Assembly: GCF_031760065.1 (NCBI RefSeq)
Contig: NZ_CP134500.1
Location: 2,480,001 to 2,544,000 of the forward strand
Length of the DNA: 64,000 nt
Direction: 5' to 3'
Origin: Streptomyces durocortorensis
GTDB taxonomy: Bacteria > Actinomycetota > Actinomycetes > Streptomycetales > Streptomycetaceae
Shown one piece after another: positions 33,292 to 41,830 of this stretch (its first letter is position 1; each line of letters begins with the position of its first letter). A model generated the notes under the pieces. The model was not told the DNA's origin. It ran no database searches and worked only from the letters and a program-made list of their open reading frames with translations. The translations under genes and the position numbers were made by a program.

Positions 33292-35528
33292 GCGTGCGGC
33301 CTCCGGCCCGTACCGTTCCCGCCGCCGGACCCGGCCGCGGCACGCTGCGGGGTCCGGGTGGAGGTGCCGCCGGGCGCCTCCACCGCCCCCGTACGGCGCA
33401 GCTTCTGCCAGCGCAGCCGGCCACCGGTGAGCGCGGTGATCCACGACTGGAGCAGCACCACGTACATGAGCTGGCGGTAGAGGATCTGCTGAAGCGGCAG
33501 CGAGATCAGATGCACCATGCGTTCCTTGTCCAGCCGGAACGCGTACGCCGCGCAGACCGCCTGCACCACCAGCACCCCGAACCACGCGGCCACGGTCTTC
33601 GCGGTCGGCCCGAAGACCAGTCCGTACAGCAGGAACACGTCGATCAGGGGCGCCAGCAGCGGGGCGACGACCATGAACAGGGAGACGAACGGCAGCCCGA
33701 CCCGGCCGAAGCGGCCCGAGGGCCCGCGTTCGATCACCGCGCGGCGGTGCTTCCAGATGGCCTGCATCGTGCCGTACGACCACCGGTAGCGCTGGGACCA
33801 CAGCTGCTGCACGGACTCCGGCGCCTCGGTCCAGGCGCGGGCGTTCTCCGCGTAGACGACACGCCAGCCGTCCCGGTGCAGGGCCATGGTGACGTCGGTG
33901 TCCTCGGCGAGGGTGTCCTCGCTCATCCCGCCGACCCGCTCCAGGGCCTCGCGGCGGAACGCGCCGACGGCTCCGGGGATGGTGGGCATACAGCCGAGTA
34001 CGTCGTACATCCGGCGGTCCAGGTTGAAGCCCATCACGTACTCGATGTGCTGCCAGGCGCCGATCAGGGAGTCGCGGTTGCCGACTTTGGCGTTGCCCGC
34101 GACGGCTCCGACCCGGGGGTCGGCGAAGGGCTGGACCAGCTCGCGGACAGTGGACGGTTCAAACACGGTGTCGCCGTCCATCATCACGACGATGTCGTAA
34201 CGGGCGTGCCGGATACCGTTGTTGAGGGCGGCCGGTTTGCCCGCGTTCTGCTGGCGCACCACCCGTACGCGGGGCAGCCGCATCGCTTCGACGAGGCCGG
34301 CGGTGCCGTCGGTGGAGCCGTCGTCGATGACGATGACCTCGATGGGGTGGTCACTGGCGACCAGCGAGCGGACCGTCGCCTCGATGCACTCGCGTTCGTT
34401 GTACGCGGGCACGAGGACGGAGACCGGGCGCATGAGGGGGTCGCCCCAGCGGAAGCCCTTGCGGCGGACCTTGCGGGCGTGGGCGAAGGACAGCAGCAGC
34501 ATCAGCCCGAAGCGGGCCAGGACCAGGACGCCGATGACGGCGAGCCCGACGACCAGGACGCCGGTGATCCGCTCGGAGACGGCGACGGCGGAGACGAACG
34601 CCTTGCCCTTCCACAGCGCGAACCCGGTGACCGGGGTGTGCGCGCTGGGGGCGTCGAGGGCGGTGGTGAGCCGGGTGAAGGTGTAGCCCTTCTTCTTCAG
34701 GTCCGGCAGCAGGAGGTCCAGCGCGGCCACGGTCTGGGAGCGGTCGCCGCCGGAGTCGTGCAGCAGGACGATGGCTCCCTCGCCGTCCTTCGGCGTGGCC
34801 CGTTCGACGATGGCGCGGACTCCGGGGCGCTTCCAGTCCTCGCTGTCGGTGTCGTTGACGACCGTGAGGTAGCCGCGGCCGCCGATGTACTCGGTGACCG
34901 GCCAGGACTTGTTGTCCATGGCGTACGAGAACGAGGAGTACGGCGGCCGGAACAGCGAGCTCCGGATTCCGGCGGCGCCCGCCAGCGCCAGCTGGTTCTG
35001 GGAGAGCTCCCGGTCGATGCGCTCGGAGGTCTGGTAGGACAGGTCGGGGTGCCCGAAGGTGTGCAGGCCGATCTCGTGGCCCTCGTCGACCATCCGCCGG
35101 ACCAGGTCCGGGTGGCGTGCGGCCATGTTCCCGGCGACGAAGAAGACGGCGTGCGCGTCGTACTCCTTCAGCTTGTCGAGCACCTTCGGCGTCCACACCG
35201 GGTCCGGCCCGTCGTCGAAGGTCAGGACGATCCGGTTGTCGGGTATGCGCAGTGTCCTGGGGACGCCCGCGCGGGCGTCGATGACGGGACCGCCGCCGAG
35301 GACCTCCTTCGGCACCTGGGAGGTGGGCGCGGGCGGCCGTACGCGGTGGTCGGCCTGGAACTCGTTGTGGACGTAACCGCGCAGCATCAACATCACGAGC
35401 AGGGCGACGAGCAGGGTCGAGGGCAGGAGGTAGCGCATGGGGAGCCTGAGCCGGCTCCGGCTCTGCTTCCGCTTCCGCGCGGCCCGCTTCGACCGGTCGT
35501 ACCTGCCCCGCGGGGCGGGGGAGTTCAT
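33288..35528 (-). CDS. matB: MatB, bifunctional polysaccharide deacetylase and glycosyltransferase 2
   Basis: The 746-aa protein has a basic N-terminus, one membrane helix (about 31-50), an extracytoplasmic NodB deacetylase domain (LTFDDGPD, HTFGH, FRPPYSSF and IVLLHDSGG all present), a second membrane helix (about 315-345), a cytoplasmic family-2 glycosyltransferase (SVLVPAYNE, VIDDGSTDG, MMDGDTVF, LAEDTD, QRYRW) and C-terminal helices. The DxD and QxxRW motifs mark a processive synthase. This fused synthase-deacetylase matches MatB, which with MatA makes a PNAG-like aminoglycan that glues Streptomyces hyphae into pellets. The start ATG directly follows the matA stop (TAAATG), so the two are coupled. 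All catalytic residues I can identify are intact. Confidence 0.9.
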   Translation of the reverse strand: MNSPAPRGRYDRSKRAARKRKQSRSRLRLPMRYLLPSTLLVALLVMLMLRGYVHNEFQADHRVRPPAPTSQVPKEVLGGGPVIDARAGVPRTLRIPDNRIVLTFDDGPDPVWTPKVLDKLKEYDAHAVFFVAGNMAARHPDLVRRMVDEGHEIGLHTFGHPDLSYQTSERIDRELSQNQLALAGAAGIRSSLFRPPYSSFSYAMDNKSWPVTEYIGGRGYLTVVNDTDSEDWKRPGVRAIVERATPKDGEGAIVLLHDSGGDRSQTVAALDLLLPDLKKKGYTFTRLTTALDAPSAHTPVTGFALWKGKAFVSAVAVSERITGVLVVGLAVIGVLVLARFGLMLLLSFAHARKVRRKGFRWGDPLMRPVSVLVPAYNERECIEATVRSLVASDHPIEVIVIDDGSTDGTAGLVEAMRLPRVRVVRQQNAGKPAALNNGIRHARYDIVVMMDGDTVFEPSTVRELVQPFADPRVGAVAGNAKVGNRDSLIGAWQHIEYVMGFNLDRRMYDVLGCMPTIPGAVGAFRREALERVGGMSEDTLAEDTDVTMALHRDGWRVVYAENARAWTEAPESVQQLWSQRYRWSYGTMQAIWKHRRAVIERGPSGRFGRVGLPFVSLFMVVAPLLAPLIDVFLLYGLVFGPTAKTVAAWFGVLVVQAVCAAYAFRLDKERMVHLISLPLQQILYRQLMYVVLLQSWITALTGGRLRWQKLRRTGAVEAPGGTSTRTPQRAAAGSGGGNGTGRRPHA

Positions 35529-36182
35529 TTACGGGGCGCTCTCTTCTTGCACCGGGGGTTCGGGAGTCTCGGTGGGGCCGCTCGTCGGAGCGGGTGGCTC
35601 CGGTTCGGGCTCGGGGGACGGCGGCGGAGGCTCGTCCGGCGGCTTGGCGGCCGAGGTCGCGGGGGCCGGCTCAGTGGCCCCGCCGCCCCCGGTGCCGCTG
35701 GGCGGCGCTGCCGGGGCGGAGGCGGAGGGGCTGCCCGTCGATCCGGCGGGTACGACGACGGAGGTGGCCGAGGGGGCCGCGCTGCCGGGGGTACCGGACT
35801 CCGGGGCTGCCGGGCCGGAGGCGCCGGGGGTGGCCTCCGGTGCGCCGTCGGACGGGTCGGCGGCGTCGCCGGGCGCGGGGTCCGCCTCGGCCTCCTCCGC
35901 CTTCGCCTCCTCCTTGGGCTCGGACAGGGGCAGCCAGGGGGCACTGGAGCTGCCGCCGAGGACGGCGAAGACGAGGGTGACGGCGTAGGCGACGCAGACC
36001 GTGGCGAGGGCCCAGCCGAGGCGCCGGAAGGTCTTGCCGCGACGGCCGCTCTCGTCGACGAAGACCGGTCCTTCGGAACTGTCCGGCGGGGCGGGTTCAC
36101 CGGGCAGCTCGGCGAGTTGACGCCCCAGCCCGTCGAGCTGCATCGTCGCGTCGTTGGGCTCGTGCGTGTGCCCGGTTCTCAT
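35529..36182 (-). CDS. matA: MatA, single-span membrane partner of MatB
   Basis: The protein (217 aa from ATG 36182) has a cytoplasmic N-terminus (HEPNDATMQLDGLGRQLAELPGE), one transmembrane helix (about residues 60-82, LGWALATVCVAYAVTLVFAVLGG) and an external region of about 130 residues that is low complexity and rich in Pro, Glu, Ala, Ser and Gly. No enzymatic motif is seen. Its stop is immediately followed by the matB ATG. Position and coupling to the synthase-deacetylase identify it as MatA, needed with MatB for hyphal aggregation. The start is uncertain: GTG 36203 and TTG 36227 are in frame and no candidate has a good Shine-Dalgarno. Confidence 0.75.
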   Translation of the reverse strand: MRTGHTHEPNDATMQLDGLGRQLAELPGEPAPPDSSEGPVFVDESGRRGKTFRRLGWALATVCVAYAVTLVFAVLGGSSSAPWLPLSEPKEEAKAEEAEADPAPGDAADPSDGAPEATPGASGPAAPESGTPGSAAPSATSVVVPAGSTGSPSASAPAAPPSGTGGGGATEPAPATSAAKPPDEPPPPSPEPEPEPPAPTSGPTETPEPPVQEESAP

Positions 36183-36364
36183 GCCTTCGCGCCAGTTGTC
36201 CACGACTGAAGCCCAACCCCCACTCAAGAATCAGGCGCACGGAATTGACCGGTTCTCTACTGCCGGACTGGGCCCCCACCTGTCCGCGCGCCCTGACGTT
36301 CATCCACTCGGACGATGAATGTAGCGCACGGCATTGACGCCCAAGTGCCCCTGAACGGAGTTGA

Positions 36365-37336
36365 TCAGGAACAGTTGCGCATCAGTGACAGATCCCCCTC
36401 GGGAAGCCAGGACCCGGGCGGTGGCACCATCCACCCCTGGGCATGTGCCAACTGGTCAGTAGCGTTGCGCAGGGCGTCCACCCCGGGGTGCTGGAGCCCC
36501 TTGCGCCAGACCAGGGCCACCGGCGAAAGCGGAACCGGATCGACGAGCGGGCGCAGCACCGTTCCCGGCAGCGTCGGGAAATCGACAACGGCGAGCACAG
36601 GGTGACCGGCTTTCGACATCACCCGTTGAAATTCGGCCACACCTACGGCGAGCGGGATGGGCGGGGCCAGCACGATGCCCCAGGCGGCGAACAGCTGTGC
36701 GGCGAGGTCGGTCCACTCCAACGTCCGCTCGTTTCCCGCCCCCGCGTAGACCGTCTCTCCGGACAGCTCGGACAGGGCGATGACCTCCCGGCCCGCGAGG
36801 GGGTGGGAGACCGGGAGCATCAGGGCCATCGGCTCGTACCGCACCGGCTGTACGGACAGCTGCGCGAGCACCGCGGGGCGCAGTCCGGCGGCCCGGCCGA
36901 AGGAGGCGTCGAGCCGGCCGGCCAGGATCTCGGCGGCGGCCCAGGTCAGCCCGGACTCGAAGCGGGCCATCAGCTCGCACTCCGGAACCAGCTCCCGGGC
37001 CCGCTCCAGCACCCGGGCGGCGGTCGCCCCCTCACTGTTCAGGTCGACGAGCAGCGGCCGGGCGGGCGAACCGCTGAAGGCCCCGGTGAGCTCGGCGTGC
37101 GCGTCGAGGACCCGGCGGGCGTACGGGAGGAGGCGCTCGCCGTCCGGGGTGAGGGCGACCTGACGCGTGGTGCGGACGAACAGCTCCGTACCGAGTTCGC
37201 GCTCCAGCCGCCGGATGTCCCGGCTCAGCGCCTGCTGCGCCACGAAGAGACGGGCGGCGGCGCGGGTGAAGTGCAGCTCCTCGGCGACGGCGAGGAAGGC
37301 GCGCAGGAGTCGGGGATCGGTGTCGGGGGCGGGCAC
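36365..37336 (-). CDS. LysR-family transcriptional regulator
   Basis: The 323-aa protein has the LysR N-terminal helix-turn-helix (LLRAFLAVAEELHFTRAAARLFVAQQALSRDIRRLERELGTELFVRTTRQVALTPDG as the domain, residues about 8-68) and a periplasmic-binding-like effector domain to the end. The start is GTG 37336. It is divergent from the MFS transporter gene at 37439, the classic arrangement in which the regulator controls the transporter, and an inverted repeat lies between them. The ligand is unknown. Confidence 0.92.
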   Translation of the reverse strand: MPAPDTDPRLLRAFLAVAEELHFTRAAARLFVAQQALSRDIRRLERELGTELFVRTTRQVALTPDGERLLPYARRVLDAHAELTGAFSGSPARPLLVDLNSEGATAARVLERARELVPECELMARFESGLTWAAAEILAGRLDASFGRAAGLRPAVLAQLSVQPVRYEPMALMLPVSHPLAGREVIALSELSGETVYAGAGNERTLEWTDLAAQLFAAWGIVLAPPIPLAVGVAEFQRVMSKAGHPVLAVVDFPTLPGTVLRPLVDPVPLSPVALVWRKGLQHPGVDALRNATDQLAHAQGWMVPPPGSWLPEGDLSLMRNCS

Positions 37337-37367
37337 GCGGCGAATCTACAGCGCGGGAGACCACTCA

Positions 37368-37404
37368 CAACACCTCCGCGTGAATCGGCCCGGAGAAGGT
37401 GTTG
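37368..37404. promoter_or_regulatory. Candidate LysR operator in the divergent promoter
   Basis: CAACACCT (37368-37375) and AGGTGTTG (37397-37404) are perfect inverted arms with a 21-base spacer, in the 102-bp gap between the LysR and MFS starts. Spacing and location suit a LysR recognition site overlapping both promoters. Confidence 0.5.
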
Positions 37405-37438
37405 GACCCGGGCAGCGGGCCAGGGTGAGTCTGACCGT

Positions 37439-38911
37439 ATGCCGATACGCCCTGCCGCACCCCCTGCCGCCCGGCCGCTCCGGGCGGCCCGGCCCGCACC
37501 CTCCGCCACTCCCCTGCTCACGGTCGCGGGCGGCCATCTGATCGCGGCCCCGGGCGCCGCGCCGGAGCGCGTGGGACGGCGGCCGCCGAACCCGTATCTC
37601 CGGCTGCTGGCGACCCCCGGGGCCCGCGCGTTCACGGCGGGCAGCCTGATCGCCCGGCTGCCCATGGGGATGCTCGGTGTCAGCGCGGTCATCATGATCG
37701 CCGGGTCCCGCGGGTCGTACGCCCTGGCCGGGGCGGTGACCGCGACCGGGCTGGCCGCTACGGCCCTCGTCGCGCCGTTCACCGCCCGGCTCGTGGACCG
37801 CTTCGGGCAGGCGCGGGTCGCCGTGCCCGCCACCGCGATCGCCGTGCTCGGTTCGCTGGCCCTGGTGCTGTGCGTACACCGCGACGCCCCGGCCTGGACC
37901 CTCTTCGCCGCGTACGCCGCGACCGCCACCACCCCCAACACCGGCGGGATGGCCCGGGCCCGCTGGGCGCGTCTGCACCGGGGCGATCCGGCGGCCCTGC
38001 ACACCGCGAACTCCTTCGAGCAGTCCGCCGACGAGCTGTGCTTCATGCTGGGCCCGGTCCTCGCCGCGACGCTCTGCGGGGCGCTGTTCCCGGAGGCGGG
38101 CACCCTGGCGGGGGCGCTGCTCCTGATGACCGGCGTCCTGGTCTTCACCGCCCAGCGCGCCACGGAACCGCCGGCCGCCCCGCGCGCGAGGGCGGTGTCC
38201 TCCCCCCTGCGCACCCCCGGGATGCCCGCGCTGCTGGCGGTCTTCCTCGCCACGGGTGCGGTGTTCGGGGCGCTGGAGGTGGTCTCCATCGCGCATGCCG
38301 GGGGCGCGATCCTGGCGCTCCAGGCGGCGGGCTCGGGGGCGGCGGGCCTGGTCTACGGTGCGCTGCGGCCCGCCCGGAACGTCCACCTCCGGCTGGTGGT
38401 CTGTCTGGCCGGGATGACGGCGCTGATGTCCCTGCCGCTGCTGGCCGCCGCCGCGTCGGCGTCCCTGCCCGTCCTGGCGCTCTGCCTGCTGCTCGCGGGC
38501 GCGGCAACGGCCCCCACCATGGTGACGGGCATGACGCTGGTCCAACGGGCCACGCGCCAGGAGCAGTTGAACGAGGGCATGACGCTCTCGGTGACCGCGC
38601 TGCTGGGCGGGGTCGCGGCCGGGGCGGCGGCCGGCGGATGGCTGGTGGAGCATGCGGGGACGGCCTCCGGCTACGCGGCCCCGGTGTGCGCGGCGGCCCT
38701 CGCGCTGGCCATCGCCCTCGCCGGCGCGGCGGGCCGCGGGGTCAGAGCCCGAGTCACTCCGGCCGGCGCCGCCCGCAGCCGGTGGCCCGGTACCACTGGA
38801 CCGGGGGCTTCAGCTCGCGGCGCGGGCGGCGGGCGTCCCGCGGTTCACCGGACGCCCCGGCCGTCCGCCACGATCCGCGCTGCCAAGCCCACCGCACCGA
38901 ACAGGAGTTGA
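37439..38911 (+). CDS. MFS transporter adjacent to LysR regulator
   Basis: The 490-aa protein has a Pro/Ala/Arg-rich N-terminus of about 55 residues, then about 12 transmembrane helices starting at AFTAGSLIARLPMGMLGVSAVIM; TARLVDRFGQARV is the cytoplasmic loop motif of the first half. It resembles actinobacterial MFS permeases of unknown substrate (the group often called sugar or drug efflux transporters). ATG 37439 is taken as start; GTG/ATG choices within the tail cannot be excluded. The last ~55 residues are an unusual Arg/Gly/Pro/Thr-rich tail with no hydrophobic segment. It is divergent from, and probably controlled by, the LysR gene. Confidence 0.85.
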   Translation: MPIRPAAPPAARPLRAARPAPSATPLLTVAGGHLIAAPGAAPERVGRRPPNPYLRLLATPGARAFTAGSLIARLPMGMLGVSAVIMIAGSRGSYALAGAVTATGLAATALVAPFTARLVDRFGQARVAVPATAIAVLGSLALVLCVHRDAPAWTLFAAYAATATTPNTGGMARARWARLHRGDPAALHTANSFEQSADELCFMLGPVLAATLCGALFPEAGTLAGALLLMTGVLVFTAQRATEPPAAPRARAVSSPLRTPGMPALLAVFLATGAVFGALEVVSIAHAGGAILALQAAGSGAAGLVYGALRPARNVHLRLVVCLAGMTALMSLPLLAAAASASLPVLALCLLLAGAATAPTMVTGMTLVQRATRQEQLNEGMTLSVTALLGGVAAGAAAGGWLVEHAGTASGYAAPVCAAALALAIALAGAAGRGVRARVTPAGAARSRWPGTTGPGASARGAGGGRPAVHRTPRPSATIRAAKPTAPNRS

Positions 38912-38977
38912 CCTGGCCAGATCGCTGGGAGAGGCTGGCCCGGCCGCTGTTCACGCGTACCCGGGGGGACTTCTCGT

Positions 38978-40738
38978 ATGGCGACCACGACCGGAGGTCT
39001 GCGCGTCGGACCTGACTCGGCTCCGGACCGGTACCGGCTGCGGCGTTCCATCGGCCGCGGCGGCGAGGCGGTGCTCTACCTGGCCGACCTGGAGCTGTCC
39101 GGAGAGGCCGAGCCCGTCGTGGTGAAGGTCCTGGACACCCGCTCCACCATGACGGCCGAGGGCTTCGCCCGGATCAGCGCCGCGTGGAGCGACCAGGCGG
39201 AGCTGCTCCGCTTCGTGCACCGGGTCGGGGTGATCGGCGTACGGGAACACTTCGAGGGCCCGCCCCCGCACCCGCCGGGCCGGGCCGCGGAGAGCACCGG
39301 CCGCTGCCTCTACCTGGTGATGAACCACGTGGAGGGCCTGGACCTGCGGGACTGGCGGGCCGAACGCACCCTGGAGACGCCCGACGAGCGGCGCGAGGCC
39401 GTGCGCTGTCTGGAGCAGCTGGCCGAGGTGCTGGACCGGCTGCACTCGGGCAGCGCCACCCCGTCGGGCCGCGTGGTAGTGCACGGTGATCTCTCCCCCG
39501 GCAATGTGATGGTCGACTCCGACGGCCAGGCCACCCTGGTCGACTTCGGGCTGAGCAAGCTCGCCCCCGAACACCGCACGGCCGAGGTCTGGTTCACTCC
39601 CGGATTCGCGGCTCCCGAGGTCCACGAGGGCGTACGGTCCCCGGCCGCCGACCGGTACGCGTTCGGCGCCCTCGCCTACTTCCTGCTCAGCGGCGAGACC
39701 CCGCCCGCGACGCCGGAGCAGCTGCGCGAGCGGTTCACCGCGCTGCCGGAGGTCACCGGCCTGCCGCCCGAGCAGCGGACCGCCCTGCTCGCGCTGTACG
39801 AGGCCGACCCCGGCCGCAGACCGGAGTCCCTGACCGGGTGGGTGCGGCAGTTGCGCCCCGCGGTGGTGGCGACGACGTCCCGCGCGCGTACGGTCACCGC
39901 TCCTCCGCCGCCCACGTCCCCGCCGCCGGGTGGCGCGTTGCCCGGGGCCGCGCCGCCCGGGGCCGCTTCCTCCGCGCGCCCGCATTACGTCGCCCCGCAG
40001 ACACCACCGACACCGCCGGGATCACCGACGCAACCGCCGGCGGCCTTGACAGCGCCGGACCCCGGGCGCCCCAGCCGGAAGTACCTGCTGCCGCTGGGCG
40101 CGGCGGCTGCCGTGACGCTGCTGGTGGTCGGCGCGGTCCTGGGCTCCCGGCTGGCCTCCGGCGACGACGACGGCGGCACCGCCTCCGGCAAGGGCCCGGA
40201 GGTGACCCGTACGGCCACCGAGAGCCCCGCGGCAGAGCCGAGCACCGAGCCCAGCACCCCGTCGGAATCGCCCGGGACACCGACGGCCGACCCGTCCGGC
40301 ACCCTGGACGCGTCACCCTCCTCTGACTCTTCGGAGCCCGCCGCGAGGGAGCCCCAGTCCTTGACGGCGCTGACGCCGGTGGACGGCTCCTCGTGGGACA
40401 CCGAACCGTCAGTCCTGAACACCCGGGAGTTCGAGACGGCGATGACCACGCGCCTGCCGTGCTACAACGGGACCAAGGTCACCGAATACAACCTGGAACG
40501 CGCCTGGTCCTCCCTCCGGTTCGTCGGCGGCATCACGGACGACTCCCCCCAGTCGCAGGGAAAGGTGACGTTCCTGGGCGACGGAAAGATCCTGGAGTCC
40601 GGAACCCTGTCCCTGGGCAAGGAACGGACCTTCGACGTGCCGGTCGACGGCGTACTGCGGCTGCGCGTCACCCTCGACACCGCGTCCGGCGACTGCAAAG
40701 GCATCGCCGCTCTCGCCGACCCCGTACTGGAACCCTGA
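38978..40738 (+). CDS. Atypical membrane Ser/Thr protein kinase with NPCBM-like ectodomain
   Basis: The 586-aa protein has an N-terminal kinase domain (about 20-290): Gly-rich loop IGRGGEAVLYLA, catalytic Lys in VVVKVLD, catalytic loop HGDLSPGN at 169-176 (HGD instead of HRD), DFG near 188 and GFAAPE. A Pro/Thr-rich linker with repeats follows, a transmembrane helix (about 370-390, YLLPLGAAAAVTLLVVGAVLG), another Ser/Thr/Pro stalk and a C-terminal external domain of about 120 residues. That domain (YNLERAWSSLRFVGGITDDSPQSQGKVTFLGDGKILESGTLSLGKERTFDVPVDG) resembles the NPCBM carbohydrate-binding fold and has two cysteines that could pair. It may sense a glycan or wall fragment. No partner gene is coupled to it. 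Confidence 0.85.
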   Translation: MATTTGGLRVGPDSAPDRYRLRRSIGRGGEAVLYLADLELSGEAEPVVVKVLDTRSTMTAEGFARISAAWSDQAELLRFVHRVGVIGVREHFEGPPPHPPGRAAESTGRCLYLVMNHVEGLDLRDWRAERTLETPDERREAVRCLEQLAEVLDRLHSGSATPSGRVVVHGDLSPGNVMVDSDGQATLVDFGLSKLAPEHRTAEVWFTPGFAAPEVHEGVRSPAADRYAFGALAYFLLSGETPPATPEQLRERFTALPEVTGLPPEQRTALLALYEADPGRRPESLTGWVRQLRPAVVATTSRARTVTAPPPPTSPPPGGALPGAAPPGAASSARPHYVAPQTPPTPPGSPTQPPAALTAPDPGRPSRKYLLPLGAAAAVTLLVVGAVLGSRLASGDDDGGTASGKGPEVTRTATESPAAEPSTEPSTPSESPGTPTADPSGTLDASPSSDSSEPAAREPQSLTALTPVDGSSWDTEPSVLNTREFETAMTTRLPCYNGTKVTEYNLERAWSSLRFVGGITDDSPQSQGKVTFLGDGKILESGTLSLGKERTFDVPVDGVLRLRVTLDTASGDCKGIAALADPVLEP

Positions 40739-40790
40739 CCCGTCCCGCCCTGGGACCCGCCTGGACATGGGAGACGTCCGGACATGGGAA

Positions 40791-40830
40791 AAGCCTCCGC
40801 CCCGCGAGTGAACTCGCGGGGCGGAGGCTT
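40791..40830 (-). terminator. Terminator of ssrA
   Basis: A perfect 19-bp inverted repeat (40791-40809 with 40812-40830) is followed on the minus strand by TTTTCCC, nine bases after the tmRNA 3' end. It also lies 52 bp past the kinase stop on the other strand and may serve both. Confidence 0.92.
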
Positions 40831-40838
40831 ACATGGGG

Positions 40839-41225
40839 TGGTGGAGATGGCGGGAATCGAACCCGCGTCCAACGGTGCGGAACCAGGGCTTCTCCGAGTG
40901 CAGTTCGCTGCGCTTTTCTCGGCCCCGGAGGTCACGCGAACAAGCCTCCGACAGGCTCAGCCACTGTTTGATTTCCTTCTCGGCCCCGTGGCCGGGCCGA
41001 GAAGTTTAGATCCCTAGTTGATGCCAGGATCCGGGTCGGGATCACCCCCGGGCTGACACTCCGCAGAGTCTTCGCTAGCTGCTAATTAGGCAGCGAGGGC
41101 GAAGGCGGAGGAATCGCGCTTGGAATTGGCGATTATTGTTTGCGACATATGGTTTACGAGATCATTGCCGCTTCCTCGACTCGCTTCCCCTGCTTCGACA
41201 TCCGCTGTCGAAACCGATCATCCCC
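40839..41225 (-). ncRNA. ssrA: Transfer-messenger RNA (tmRNA)
   Basis: The 5' end GGGGATG pairs with CATCTCC before the encoded CCA at the 3' end, forming the tRNA-like acceptor stem; the T-arm reads GGTTCGATTCCCGCC. The tag reading frame begins at a GCC resume codon and codes for ANSKRDSSAFALAA followed by TAA TTAG, with the hydrophobic ALAA degradation signal. tmRNA rescues stalled ribosomes together with SmpB, whose gene lies 99 bp upstream on the same strand. Length is about 387 nt. Mature ends were set from the acceptor-stem pairing. Confidence 0.96.
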
Positions 41226-41244
41226 ATGTTGATTTTTCAATCCG

Positions 41245-41264
41245 CGCACCTTCGCTGAGGTGCG
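41245..41264 (-). promoter_or_regulatory. Hairpin between smpB and ssrA
   Basis: CGCACCT (41245-41251) and AGGTGCG (41258-41264) form a 7-bp stem with six-base loop, 20 bp upstream of the tmRNA 5' end. It may end the smpB transcript or mark a processing site; an A/T-rich stretch follows it toward ssrA. Confidence 0.45.
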
Positions 41265-41323
41265 TAGCCCATCGTACGTGACCAACGCGGGACGATGCCA
41301 CCGTATTCCCGCCCACGGCCCGG

Positions 41324-41812
41324 TCAGGCGCTGCGCTGGCGCCGGCGGGCCGCCGCGATGGCACGGTTCGTCTCCCGCGTGTCCTGCTTCTCGCGGAGCG
41401 TCTGGCGCTTGTCGTACTCCTTCTTGCCCTTCGCGAGCGCGATCTCGACCTTGACCCGGCCGTCCTTGAAGTACAGCGCGAGCGGCACGATCGTGTGGCC
41501 CGTCTCCTGCGACTTCGACTCCAGCTTGTCGATCTCGGCCCGGTGCAGCAACAGCTTGCGCTTCCGCTTGGCCGCGTGGTTGGTCCAGGTTCCCTGGACG
41601 TACTCGGGGACGTGGATGTTGTGGAGCCACGCCTCGTGGTCGTCGATCTGGACGAACCCGTCGACCAGGGAGGCCCGCCCCATGCGCAGCGACTTGACCT
41701 CCGTCCCCATGAGGACGAGACCGCACTCGTAGGTGTCGATGATGGTGTAGTCGTGCCGCGCCTTCTTGTTCTGCGCGATCATCTTGCGCCCGGTGTCTTT
41801 TTCCTTCGCCAT
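41324..41812 (-). CDS. smpB: SsrA-binding protein SmpB
   Basis: The 162-aa protein is a typical Smp[63 protein letters not shown] is the conserved OB-fold core, and the basic C-terminal tail ([31 protein letters not shown]) enters the ribosomal mRNA channel. It delivers tmRNA to stalled ribosomes. ATG 41812 lies 19 bp after the stop of the upstream protease gene. The order ftsE-ftsX-ctp-smpB-ssrA is conserved in Streptomyces as far as I recall. Confidence 0.97.
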   Translation of the reverse strand: MAKEKDTGRKMIAQNKKARHDYTIIDTYECGLVLMGTEVKSLRMGRASLVDGFVQIDDHEAWLHNIHVPEYVQGTWTNHAAKRKRKLLLHRAEIDKLESKSQETGHTIVPLALYFKDGRVKVEIALAKGKKEYDKRQTLREKQDTRETNRAIAAARRRQRSA

Positions 41813-41830
41813 AGTGCGGTCATTTTCGCA

